Of a DNA stretch of 7,949 bases, positions 1-6,621 are shown in pieces; positions within the stretch are counted from its first letter, which is position 1; each line of letters starts with the position of its first letter. The translations under genes and the position numbers were made by a program. Location of the stretch: assembly GCA_034435275.1 (NCBI GenBank), contig DAOTXP010000061.1, positions 1 to 7,949 of the forward strand, written 5' to 3'. Under the pieces are notes generated by a model that saw only the letters and a list, made by a program, of their open reading frames with translations, searched no databases and had not been told where the DNA came from. Source of the stretch: JBFMCC01 sp034435275. Lineage in GTDB: Bacteria > Chloroflexota > Anaerolineae > Anaerolineales > Villigracilaceae.

Positions 1-373
1 GCATGACCGCGCCATGCCTGCCTTTGAATTCGACCAGTTCGATGAACATCAGGTTGATGAAATCGGGCTGTTTCCCCAATTCTTCGATAACGATCCGAAA
101 GGCGTTGCCGAAAAATTCATCGGCGGTCTCCCCTTCCACGGCAAGGATGAGCGGCAGAATTTTCCGATAGGGGTGCTGGTCAATGATGATGGCTTCGAAG
201 ATTTCATCCTTGCTGGCAAAATGATTATAGATGCCGCCCAGCGCCAGCCCGGCGCGCTCGGCGATTTGCCGCATGGAGGTGGCGTGATAGCCCTGCTCCA
301 TAAACAGGGCGATGGCGGCGTTTTCAATGGTGAGGCGGGTACGTTCTCCTTTTGTGAGCGTTTCTTCGGGCAT
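1..373 (-). CDS. TetR/AcrR-family transcriptional repressor (C-terminus beyond window)
   Basis: The reading frame runs leftward from an ATG at 373 and is open to the window edge, so only about 124 residues are visible. Residues about 10-60 form a typical TetR N-terminal DNA-binding domain. A first helix (RTRLTIENAAIALFMEQGY) is followed by the helix-turn-helix and its hallmark end, with TSMRQIAERAGLALG at 33-47 and then IYNHFASKDEIF. The rest is the start of the ligand-binding domain, whose effector cannot be predicted. A purine-rich ribosome site (rev-comp of 376-386, GAAGAGAGAAG) lies just before the ATG. The gene is divergent from an MFS transporter, and a TetR-type palindrome lies between them. 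I infer that it represses itself and probably the transporter-peptidase pair. The family assignment is firm; the regulated compound is unknown. Confidence 0.93.
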   Translation of the reverse strand, partial: MPEETLTKGERTRLTIENAAIALFMEQGYHATSMRQIAERAGLALGGIYNHFASKDEIFEAIIIDQHPYRKILPLILAVEGETADEFFGNAFRIVIEELGKQPDFINLMFIELVEFKGRHGAVM

Positions 374-394
374 GACTTCTCTCTTCGTAAAACG

Positions 395-408
395 AACGAA
401 CGTTCGTT
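395..408. promoter_or_regulatory. Palindromic operator, TetR type
   Basis: AACGAACGTTCGTT is a perfect 14-bp palindrome centred between 401 and 402. It sits in a wider A/T-flanked stretch (about 389-412), and an extra CGAA unit on the left makes an overlapping half-site. Palindromes of the form ACGAACGTTCGT are common operators of TetR-family repressors. It lies in the 96-bp gap between the divergent repressor and transporter and covers the predicted repressor transcription start near 404. Binding by the adjacent regulator is inferred from position. Confidence 0.75.
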
Positions 409-410
409 TT

Positions 411-438
411 ATTTTATTCAATTCAAGCCATAAGTCAA
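411..438 (-). promoter_or_regulatory. Predicted promoter of the TetR gene
   Basis: Reading leftward, TTGACT (433-438, five of six to the -35 consensus) is followed by a 16-bp spacer and TAAAAT (411-416, five of six to the -10 consensus). Transcription would start near 404, inside the palindrome at 395-408, which is the expected layout for autorepression. I found no equally good promoter for the rightward transporter gene; TATTTT at 410-415 is only a weak candidate. Confidence 0.5.
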
Positions 439-469
439 GAGGGAATTTTCGGAATGGTAGAATTCAGCC

Positions 470-1732
470 ATGCTTCCCCTGACCACCCTGGAAAAGAATA
501 TCCGCACCCACCTGCGGCACAATGTGACGGTCAACCTGCTGGACGGCGCGCTCTTCGGCCTCGGCTTCGGCTTCGCTTCCATCTCGACCGTGATCCCCCT
601 CTTCATCACCCATCTCACAGACTCGGCCATCCTCATCGGTTTTGCCCCCGCCCTCCACACCATCGGCTGGCAATTACCGCAGTTGTTTACCGCGGGTCAT
701 CTTTCACGGATGAGGAGATATAAACCATCCGTCCTGTTGAACACGATTCACGAACGCGTGCCGTTTCTGATGCTGGCAATCATCGCCTGGCTGATCCCGA
801 TCATCGGAACAAAGGCCGCGTTGGTCTTGGCTTTCCTTGCCCTCACCTGGCAGGGATTTGGCGGAGGCTTCACCGCCAACGCGTGGACCAGCATGATCGC
901 CAAGATCATCCCCTCGGAAACGCGCGGCACGTTCTTTGGAACCCAGGGCGGGCTGGTGAATCTCACCGTCGGTATCGCTGCCATCGGCGCGGGATACCTG
1001 CTGGACTGGCTCGATTATCCAATTGATTTCGCAACCTGTTTCCTCATCACGAGCATTGCCATGCTCGGCTCCTACCTTGCCATTGCGCAAACGCGAGAGC
1101 CCGAAGATACAGAGAAAGTCATTCCCGAAGAAAAGACCCACTTCTGGCAGGGAGCAAAGGCCATCCTGCGCTGTGACCGCAACTTCAACTGGTTCCTGAT
1201 CGCGCGCACCCTCGCCCAATTCGCGACAATGGCCTTCGGGTTTTATATTCTGTATGGCCTGCGCCGCTTCGCCATGGACGAAATCACCGCGGGCTATCTC
1301 ACCGCTGCGCTCACCATCACCGCGACCCTTGCCAATGCGGTCATGGGCTGGCTGGGAGACAAATGGGGACACCGCTCCATGTTGATTCTTGGCGCGTTAG
1401 CCGCCGTTGCCAGCACGTCTCTGGCATGGTTGGCGACATCGCTCGACTGGCTTTACCCGGTGTTCATCCTCGCCGCCATCGCCAACGTATCCATTTGGAC
1501 GATCGGCATTACGTTCACAGTGGGCTTCGGCAACGAGGCTGAACGCCCTCATTACATCGGTTTGTCAAATACACTCATCGCGCCTGCGACCATCCTTGCG
1601 CCCCTCCTCGGCGGCTGGATGGTGGATCACATCAATTTCCATACCACCTTCGGCGTCTCCATGCTGGCTGGTATCATCACCACCATCATTCTCATCTTCT
1701 TCGTCAAGGACCCGCGAAAGGAAACAGCATGA
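470..1732 (+). CDS. MFS transporter
   Basis: A 420-residue polytopic membrane protein, the usual length for a 12-helix major facilitator. Hydrophobic segments fill residues about 25-60, 88-125, 160-205, 240-295 and 303-412. The middle is broken by a charged cytoplasmic loop at about 207-238 (TREPEDTEKVIPEEKTHFW). A motif-A-like loop, GWLGDKWGHRSML, is at 293-305 in the second half; its first-half counterpart near 76-86 (GHLSRMRRYKP) is degenerate. No in-frame start lies closer upstream, and the ribosome site is weak (GGAATGG at 451-457). The gene is divergent from a TetR repressor, which often means drug or metabolite efflux, but the sequence does not reveal the substrate. Its stop overlaps the start of the M24 peptidase gene by ATGA, so the two are probably translationally coupled. 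Confidence 0.88.
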   Translation: MLPLTTLEKNIRTHLRHNVTVNLLDGALFGLGFGFASISTVIPLFITHLTDSAILIGFAPALHTIGWQLPQLFTAGHLSRMRRYKPSVLLNTIHERVPFLMLAIIAWLIPIIGTKAALVLAFLALTWQGFGGGFTANAWTSMIAKIIPSETRGTFFGTQGGLVNLTVGIAAIGAGYLLDWLDYPIDFATCFLITSIAMLGSYLAIAQTREPEDTEKVIPEEKTHFWQGAKAILRCDRNFNWFLIARTLAQFATMAFGFYILYGLRRFAMDEITAGYLTAALTITATLANAVMGWLGDKWGHRSMLILGALAAVASTSLAWLATSLDWLYPVFILAAIANVSIWTIGITFTVGFGNEAERPHYIGLSNTLIAPATILAPLLGGWMVDHINFHTTFGVSMLAGIITTIILIFFVKDPRKETA

Positions 1733-2916
1733 GTCTCATTCAGGAAAAAGTCAATCAGGCCCTCGAAATTCTCAAAGAACAACAGACCGACATGTGGCTC
1801 ACCTTCGTCCGCGAGACCAGCGGCGTGCGCGACCCCGTTTTGGATCTGCTCATCGGGCGCAGCGACCTCACCTGGCAGTCCGCGCTCATCTTCACGCGGG
1901 ACGGCGAGAAGATCGCCGTCATCGGAAATCTCGAAAAGGACGCGCTATCCCGACTCGACGTCTTCGACACGATTCTCGGATACGACACGGCGATCAGCCA
2001 ACTCCTGCGAGACACGATCATCCGCCTCGATCCCGACCGAATCGCGGTCAACACCTCCCGCAACAACGTCCACGCTGACGGGTTGACCCACGCCATGTAT
2101 GAGATCCTGCGCGGTCATCTCGACGGCACACCGTACGCGGATCGGCTCGTCAGCGCGGAACCAATCATCAACGCCCTGCGCGGACGGAAGACTCCCGCGG
2201 AATTGGCGCGCATCCGCAAAGCCGTAGAGATCACGGAGGAAATGTACGAGAAAACGTTCGACTTCGTCAAAGTCGGGATGACCGAGATCGAAGTCGGCGA
2301 ATACATGCACCAACTGGCAAAGGAATATGGCGTGGAACTGGCGTGGCCCGCGGAGAACTGTCCCGCTGTAAACTCTGGCCCGAACTCGCCCGTCGGCCAC
2401 AGCGGCCCGACGAACATCAAAATCGAGCGCGGTCACATCCTGCACTTTGACTTCGGTGTGAAATACGAAGACTACTGTTCCGATATTCAGCGCGTCGGCT
2501 ACGTTTTACGCGGGGGAGAAACCGCGGCCCCGCCCGAGGTCCAGAAAGGATTCGAGGTCATTCGTCAGGCCATCGAAAAGGCGCGCGCGTCCATGAAAGC
2601 GGGCGTGACAGGCAACTCGATTGACGTCATCGCGCGTGGGACTGTGACAGGCGCGGGCTATCCGAGTTATCCCTACGCGCTCGGTCATCAACTCGGCCGC
2701 GTCGCCCACGACGGCGGTGCGCTTCTCGGTCCGCTGTGGGAAAAATACGGCGACTCACCGAATCAGAAACTGGAAGTGGGCCAGGTCTTCACCATCGAGC
2801 CTGGGCTGACCGTCGAAGGTTACGGTTACATCGGCCTCGAAGAAGATGTGGTCATCACGGAGGCTGGAGCCGAGTATTTGGGTGACCCGCAAAAGGAACT
2901 GGTGCTGATCGGGTAA
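1729..2916 (+). CDS. M24-family metallopeptidase, Xaa-Pro aminopeptidase/prolidase-like
   Basis: A 395-residue protein with the two-domain plan of prolidases: a creatinase-type N-terminal domain (about 1-155) and a pita-bread catalytic domain (about 160-390). The five expected dimetal ligands are visible: D241 (HFDFG), D252 (SDIQR), H320 (GHQLGRVAHD), E357 (TIEPG) and E372 (LEEDVV). The conserved second histidine is H327. The protein has no signal peptide, so it is probably cytosolic and cleaves dipeptides or the N-terminal residue before proline. Such folds also include creatinase-like and non-peptidase members, so the exact substrate is open. The start overlaps the MFS stop (ATGA), with a good ribosome site AAAGGA at 1717-1722. 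Sharing an mRNA with a transporter under a TetR regulator suggests a joint uptake or export and hydrolysis task, but that is inference. Confidence 0.9.
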   Translation: MSLIQEKVNQALEILKEQQTDMWLTFVRETSGVRDPVLDLLIGRSDLTWQSALIFTRDGEKIAVIGNLEKDALSRLDVFDTILGYDTAISQLLRDTIIRLDPDRIAVNTSRNNVHADGLTHAMYEILRGHLDGTPYADRLVSAEPIINALRGRKTPAELARIRKAVEITEEMYEKTFDFVKVGMTEIEVGEYMHQLAKEYGVELAWPAENCPAVNSGPNSPVGHSGPTNIKIERGHILHFDFGVKYEDYCSDIQRVGYVLRGGETAAPPEVQKGFEVIRQAIEKARASMKAGVTGNSIDVIARGTVTGAGYPSYPYALGHQLGRVAHDGGALLGPLWEKYGDSPNQKLEVGQVFTIEPGLTVEGYGYIGLEEDVVITEAGAEYLGDPQKELVLIG

Positions 2917-2973
2917 CACGCCGCTCTTGTGTACTTATGGCAAACAGCATACCATTCACCTGACGGGCATCAC

Positions 2974-3002
2974 TGGTTTGCCTGACAAGCCAGCCTTATA
3001 CT
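2974..3002 (+). promoter_or_regulatory. Possible mmd operon promoter with inverted repeat
   Basis: The 118-bp gap before mmdA contains TATACT at 2997-3002, five of six to the -10 consensus, which would start transcription near 3009. No convincing -35 box lies 16-18 bp upstream. Just upstream, tggtttg (2974-2980) and caagcca (2986-2992) form an inverted repeat with a 5-base loop and one G-T pair. It could be a regulator site over the promoter or a small hairpin after the peptidase gene. There is no T-run, so it is not a standard terminator. Weak call. Confidence 0.25.
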
Positions 3003-3034
3003 GTCCGCGCAGTCGTACGACAAAGGATAATCCT

Positions 3035-4585
3035 ATGCCTGAAGATCCACGAATTCTCGAACTCAGAAAGATGCGCGCCAAGACCCTCGAGGGCGGCGGC
3101 GCGGAGCGGATTGCAAAACAAAAAGCCAAAGGCAAGATGACTGCGCGCGAGCGCATAGAGGCCCTGCTCGACCCGGGCACGTTCAACGAGATCGAGCCGT
3201 TCATCACGCATCAGGGCGATGAGTTGAATTTGCTAAAAGAAAAATTCTACGGCGACGGCGTGATCACGGGCTACGGTCAAATTGACGGGCGGACGGTTTA
3301 TCTTTACTCGCAGGATTTCACGATTTACGGCGGCACGTTGAGCGAGATGCAATCCCACAAGATTTGCCGCGTGATGGACCTGGCCGTCCGCAACGGCGTG
3401 CCGTTCATCTCACTGATCGACTCGGGCGGCGCGCGTATTCAGGAGGGCGTGCGTTCGATGGGCGGATACGCGGAGATCTTCCGACGCAACGCGCAGTATT
3501 CGGGCGTCATTCCGCAAATCAGCATCATGCTCGGACCCTGCGCGGGCGGCGCGGCCTACTCCCCGGCTCTCACCGACCTGGTCATCATGGTCGAGAAACA
3601 ATCCTTCATGTTTTTGACTGGTCCCGAAGTGATTAAAGCGGTGACAGGCGAGGTGATCGACGCGGAGTCACTGGGCGGCTCGAACGTGCACATGTCCGTC
3701 AGCGGCGTGGCGCACTTGAGCGTCAAATCCGAAATGGACGCGCTCGAGATGGCGCGGCGTTTCCTTGCGTACCTGCCGTCGAACAATGTGGAAAATCCGC
3801 CGTATCTCAAACCCGAAAGCGACCTGACGGGGATGGATGAGTCGCTCAACAGCATCGTTCCGCTCGACCCTGCCGAGCCGTACATCATGCATCAGGTCAT
3901 CGAAAAGATCATTGATGCGGGAACGTTTCTTGAAATCCAGCCCGACTGGGCGCGCAACGCGATTGTGGGACTGGCGCGCGTCGGCGGGCACAGCGTGGGC
4001 ATCGTGGGACAGGAACCCGCCATCATGGCAGGCGTGATTGATATTGACGCGGCGGACAAAATGACGCGCTTCGTGCGCATGTGTGATTGCTTCAACATCC
4101 CGCTGGTCACATTCGTCGATTCGCCTGGCTTTCTCCCTGGCATCGCGCAGGAACACGGCGGAATCATCCGTCACGGTGCGAAACTGCTGTATGCGTATTC
4201 CGAAGCGACCGTGCCGAAAATCTGCATCATCACGCGCAAGGCGTACGGCGGCGCATATGTGGTCATGTCCAGCAAGTACCTCGGGACCGACGTGACTTAC
4301 GCGTGGCCGTCGGCGGAGATTGCCGTGCTGGGCGCGGAAGGCGCGGCGAACATTTTGTTCAAGAAACAAATTGAATCGGCGTCCGATCCTGCCGCGGAAC
4401 GCAGGAAACTTGCGAATGAGTATCGCGAGAAGTTCAACAATCCGTACTACGCCGCGTCCACGGGCTATGTGGACGACATCATCGAGCCGCGCGAATCGCG
4501 ACCCAAGATCATCGCCGCGCTCTCGGCCCTGCGCGACAAGTACGCCCCCGCGCCGCCGCGCAAACATGGGAATATTCCAGTTTAG
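3035..4585 (+). CDS. mmdA: Methylmalonyl-CoA decarboxylase alpha subunit (carboxyltransferase)
   Basis: A 516-residue biotin-dependent acyl-CoA carboxyltransferase, the usual length for MmdA/PccB proteins. It transfers the carboxyl group of (S)-methylmalonyl-CoA to biotin on the carrier subunit. The N-terminal crotonase-like half carries SGGARIQEGV (130-139) and the oxyanion loop GPCAGGAAYSPA (167-178). The C-terminal half carries VDSPGFLPGIAQEHGGI (361-377), RKAYGGAY (401-408) and the AWPSAEIAVLGAEGA stretch (423-437). The start at 3035 has ribosome site AAAGGA (3022-3027). An in-frame ATG at 2927 would add 36 residues unlike the family and has no ribosome site. Sequence alone barely separates it from propionyl-CoA carboxylase beta. 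The membrane and biotin subunits that follow make decarboxylase much more likely, with glutaconyl-CoA or another acyl-CoA as a less likely substrate. Confidence 0.88.
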   Translation: MPEDPRILELRKMRAKTLEGGGAERIAKQKAKGKMTARERIEALLDPGTFNEIEPFITHQGDELNLLKEKFYGDGVITGYGQIDGRTVYLYSQDFTIYGGTLSEMQSHKICRVMDLAVRNGVPFISLIDSGGARIQEGVRSMGGYAEIFRRNAQYSGVIPQISIMLGPCAGGAAYSPALTDLVIMVEKQSFMFLTGPEVIKAVTGEVIDAESLGGSNVHMSVSGVAHLSVKSEMDALEMARRFLAYLPSNNVENPPYLKPESDLTGMDESLNSIVPLDPAEPYIMHQVIEKIIDAGTFLEIQPDWARNAIVGLARVGGHSVGIVGQEPAIMAGVIDIDAADKMTRFVRMCDCFNIPLVTFVDSPGFLPGIAQEHGGIIRHGAKLLYAYSEATVPKICIITRKAYGGAYVVMSSKYLGTDVTYAWPSAEIAVLGAEGAANILFKKQIESASDPAAERRKLANEYREKFNNPYYAASTGYVDDIIEPRESRPKIIAALSALRDKYAPAPPRKHGNIPV

Positions 4586-4640
4586 ACGATGGACAACCGA
4601 CGATAGACCGCCTTATCGTTCGTCGTCTATGGTCGGCGAT
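4585..4640. repeat. Imperfect hairpin/short repeats between mmdA and mmdD
   Basis: The 72-bp gap holds a near-direct repeat, gacgatggac (4585-4594) and gacgatagac (4599-4608), and an inverted copy further on. Bases 4597-4608 (ccgacgatagac) pair with 4625-4636 (gtctatggtcgg) with a single mismatch, leaving a 16-base loop. No T-run follows, so it is probably not a terminator. In the mRNA it could protect the mmdA end or tune the ratio of subunits. The unit looks like a dispersed intergenic repeat, which is a recognition-based guess. Confidence 0.55.
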
Positions 4641-4657
4641 CAAAATAGAAACCAAAC

Positions 4658-5026
4658 ATGAACGACACATTTATCCAATCCCTTCAAATCACCCTCCTCG
4701 GCATGGGGCTCGTCTTCGCGGCCATTCTGCTTTTATGGGCATTAATGGCCGCCATGACCGCCTTGTTTCGCGAGCGAGACCTCCCCCCCTCACCCCTATC
4801 CCCTTCGCGAAGCACCCCTTTGGGGCTCCCAAGGGAAGAGGCGGATGAGGGTGAGGAGAAAGCCCGCGCGGCCGCGGCTGCCGTGGCCATGGCACTTGCC
4901 GCGCAGAGACAATCCAGCGCGCACCCATTACCCGAGCCGCCGACAGCCATCGTCAGCGCGTGGCAATTGGGCATGCGCACGCGGCAGATGTCGCAAAAGG
5001 GAAATTTGGAACGACGCAAAAGATAA
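4658..5026 (+). CDS. mmdD: Sodium-pumping decarboxylase delta subunit (OadG/MmdD-like membrane anchor)
   Basis: A small 122-residue protein with one N-terminal transmembrane helix (about 8-33, LLGMGLVFAAILLLWALMAA), then a polar linker, an Ala-rich segment (69-83) and a basic C-terminus (W102 onward, ending LERRKR). This is the plan of OadG/MmdD subunits, which hold the carboxyltransferase to the membrane beta subunit; the C-terminal part normally makes that contact. Family members have little sequence conservation, so the call rests on architecture plus position between mmdA and the biotin carrier. The ribosome site is weak. Oddly, residues about 42-67, rich in Pro/Ser and then Glu, are encoded by a palindromic repeat-like element (4788-4856). 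A run of seven C at 4783-4789 lies at its edge. No separate epsilon subunit gene, as found in Veillonella, is present. Confidence 0.78.
   Translation: MNDTFIQSLQITLLGMGLVFAAILLLWALMAAMTALFRERDLPPSPLSPSRSTPLGLPREEADEGEEKARAAAAAVAMALAAQRQSSAHPLPEPPTAIVSAWQLGMRTRQMSQKGNLERRKR
4788..4856. repeat. Palindromic repeat-like element inside mmdD
   Basis: Bases 4788-4805 (cctcacccctatcccctt) match the reverse complement of 4839-4856 at 14 of 18 positions. Between them lie ttcgcgaa (4804-4811, a perfect palindrome) and a small hairpin with CCCC (4815-4818) opposite GGGG (4822-4825). The C-rich left arm, G-rich right arm and 'ttcgcgaagcacccctttggg'-like core resemble dispersed intergenic palindromes of the 'ctcacccc...ggggtgag' kind seen in many bacterial genomes. 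Here the element is read through in frame as the linker of the decarboxylase delta subunit. The inverted repeat is seen directly; that it is a dispersed family is inferred. Confidence 0.6.
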
Positions 5027-5044
5027 ACGCGGATGGATAAAACG

Positions 5045-5488
5045 ATGAAGATAAACGTCAAAGTCGGTGAACGAAATTTTGAAGTCGAGATCGAGGACTT
5101 GAACGCGCGTCCCATCGTCGCGGTCGTGGACGGGGAACGGTTCGAGGTCATGCCCGAAGACGGAGTCAAGCCAGAAATCAGGAAAGAAGCGGGCGCGCCC
5201 GCCGGGAGGAAACTCCCCGCCGTCGGCATGAGCGCGCCGTCGGGGGGCGATTCGCGGTCGCTGTCCGCGCCTCTGCCGGGCACGGTCGTCGAGGTCTTCG
5301 TCAAACAGGGCGATCAAATCGAAACGGGACAGGTCGTGCTGGTCATCGAGGCGATGAAAATGAAGAACAGCATCCGCTCGATGCGCTCGGGGACGGTGGG
5401 CGAGGTGCTGGTGAGCGCGGGGCAGACCGTGGCGCACAAACAAGAGTTGATCCGTTTTGCCGACGCGGGCGAGGCCTCATGGATTTAA
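5045..5488 (+). CDS. mmdC: Biotin carrier subunit (gamma) of the decarboxylase
   Basis: The protein has 147 residues from this start. An N-terminal beta-rich segment (MKINVKVGERNFEVEIEDL) is followed by a loose Pro/Ala/Gly linker (about 40-75) and a C-terminal biotinyl domain (about 76-140). The biotinylation motif EAMKMKN is at 102-108, with K105 as the attachment lysine, about 40 residues from the C-terminus as usual. Biotin there carries the carboxyl group from MmdA to MmdB. Start choice: ATG 5045 has GGA (5035-5037) at good spacing. ATG 5033, four codons earlier, is in frame but has no clear ribosome site, and either is possible. The gene begins a few bases after mmdD stops and overlaps mmdB by 10 bases, supporting one operon. 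The linker is shorter and less repetitive than in many GcdC proteins. Confidence 0.92.
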   Translation: MKINVKVGERNFEVEIEDLNARPIVAVVDGERFEVMPEDGVKPEIRKEAGAPAGRKLPAVGMSAPSGGDSRSLSAPLPGTVVEVFVKQGDQIETGQVVLVIEAMKMKNSIRSMRSGTVGEVLVSAGQTVAHKQELIRFADAGEASWI

Positions 5489-6612
5489 GCGGTTTGCTCG
5501 CGGGCCTTGCGGATTTCAACTGGGCGAACGCGCTCATGCTCGCCATCGGCGGCGCGCTCATCTATCTGGCCATCGCGAAAGAATACGAGCCCGTTTTGCT
5601 TTTGCCGATCGGCTTCGGCTGCATTCTCGCCAATCTCGGCATGTCGGCTTACGACGAGGGTAGTTTTCTGCGCGTGATCTACGAGGCGGGCATCGAGACC
5701 GAACTCCTTCCACTGCTCATCTTCATCGGCGTCGGCGCGATGATTGACTTCCGCCCCCTGTTGGCGCAGCCGCGCATGGCCCTGCTCGGCGCGGCGGGAC
5801 AATTCGGAATCTTCGGGACTCTTCTGCTCGCGAGCGCGCTGGGATTTCCGCTGAACGAGGCGGCCTCGATCGGCGTGATCGGCGCGATCGACGGACCGAC
5901 CGCCATCTTCGTGACGACCAAACTCGCCCCGCATCTGCTCGGACCGATCGCGGTCGCGGCCTACTCGTACATGAGTCTCATCCCCATCATCCAGCCGCCC
6001 ATCATGCGCCTGATGACGACGCGCAAAGAACGCCTGATCCGCATGGACTACGCGCCGCGCCCCGTCTCACGCCTGACCGTGATCGCCTTCCCCATCGTCG
6101 TGACGGTCATCATCAGTTTGATCGCGCCCTCGGCCGCGCCGTTGATCGCGGCGCTGATGCTTGGCAATCTACTGCGCGAAGCGGGCGTAGTGGAACGGTT
6201 GAGCAAGGCCGCGCAGAATGAGATCATCAACATCGCGACGTTATTCCTCGGTCTCGCCATCGGCGCGACCATGACCGCCGAGAAATTCCTGTACGACCCC
6301 GTTACAGGGATTCAATGGCAGACACTGATGGTGCTGGGACTCGGCCTGCTGGCCTTCGTCGTGGATACGGCTGCGGGCCTGCTGTTTGGGAAGTTGATGG
6401 CTTTCGCAACGGGCGGAAAAGTGAATCCGCTCATCGGCGCGTGCGGCATCTCGGCTTTCCCGATGGCGGGACGCTTGTCTGCGAAGATGGCGCTGGAGGA
6501 GGACCCCAACAATTTCATCCTCATGCACGCCATGGGCGCGAACACCGCGGGGCAACTCGCCTCGGTCATCGCGGGAGGGGTACTGCTGGCGGTAGTGGCG
6601 GGGATGGTTTAG
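5479..6612 (+). CDS. mmdB: Sodium ion-translocating decarboxylase beta subunit
   Basis: A 377-residue integral membrane protein of the OadB/GcdB/MmdB family, matching the shorter MmdB-type length rather than the roughly 430 residues of OadB. It decarboxylates carboxybiotin and exports Na+. The family signature GAIDGPTAIFVTTKLAP (135-151) is followed by AAYSYMSLIPIIQPPIMR (160-177) and NPLIGACGISAFPMAGR (316-332). By spacing, D138, Y164, N316 and S325 line up with D203, Y229, N373 and S382 of Klebsiella OadB, residues shown to matter for Na+ coupling and decarboxylation. All are intact. The start overlaps the end of mmdC by 10 bases, with GAGG at 5471-5474. Sequence cannot tell whether the acyl-CoA substrate is methylmalonyl-CoA; that comes from mmdA and the gene order. 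It is the last gene of the operon. Confidence 0.95.
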   Translation: MDLSGLLAGLADFNWANALMLAIGGALIYLAIAKEYEPVLLLPIGFGCILANLGMSAYDEGSFLRVIYEAGIETELLPLLIFIGVGAMIDFRPLLAQPRMALLGAAGQFGIFGTLLLASALGFPLNEAASIGVIGAIDGPTAIFVTTKLAPHLLGPIAVAAYSYMSLIPIIQPPIMRLMTTRKERLIRMDYAPRPVSRLTVIAFPIVVTVIISLIAPSAAPLIAALMLGNLLREAGVVERLSKAAQNEIINIATLFLGLAIGATMTAEKFLYDPVTGIQWQTLMVLGLGLLAFVVDTAAGLLFGKLMAFATGGKVNPLIGACGISAFPMAGRLSAKMALEEDPNNFILMHAMGANTAGQLASVIAGGVLLAVVAGMV

Positions 6613-6621
6613 AAGAAAATC

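Noticed and set aside
454..723. Small + strand frame starting at ATG 454
   Set aside because: It has a better-placed purine stretch upstream but overlaps the MFS gene out of frame, and its Pro/His/Arg-rich product is a composition artefact.
704..1372. 222-codon open frame antisense to the MFS gene
   Set aside because: A shadow of the transporter coding sequence with low-complexity composition and no recognisable domain.
2927..3034. In-frame upstream extension of mmdA from ATG 2927
   Set aside because: The added 36 residues do not look like the family's N-terminus, there is no ribosome site, and ATG 3035 has AAAGGA at correct spacing.
3668..4567. 299-codon open frame antisense to mmdA
   Set aside because: It lies opposite a clearly conserved carboxyltransferase, and its Arg/His-rich product is typical of GC-rich antisense frames.
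3035..6612. Reading the operon as an ATP-dependent acyl-CoA carboxylase
   Set aside because: No biotin carboxylase is present, whereas a Na+-translocating beta subunit and an OadG-like anchor are.
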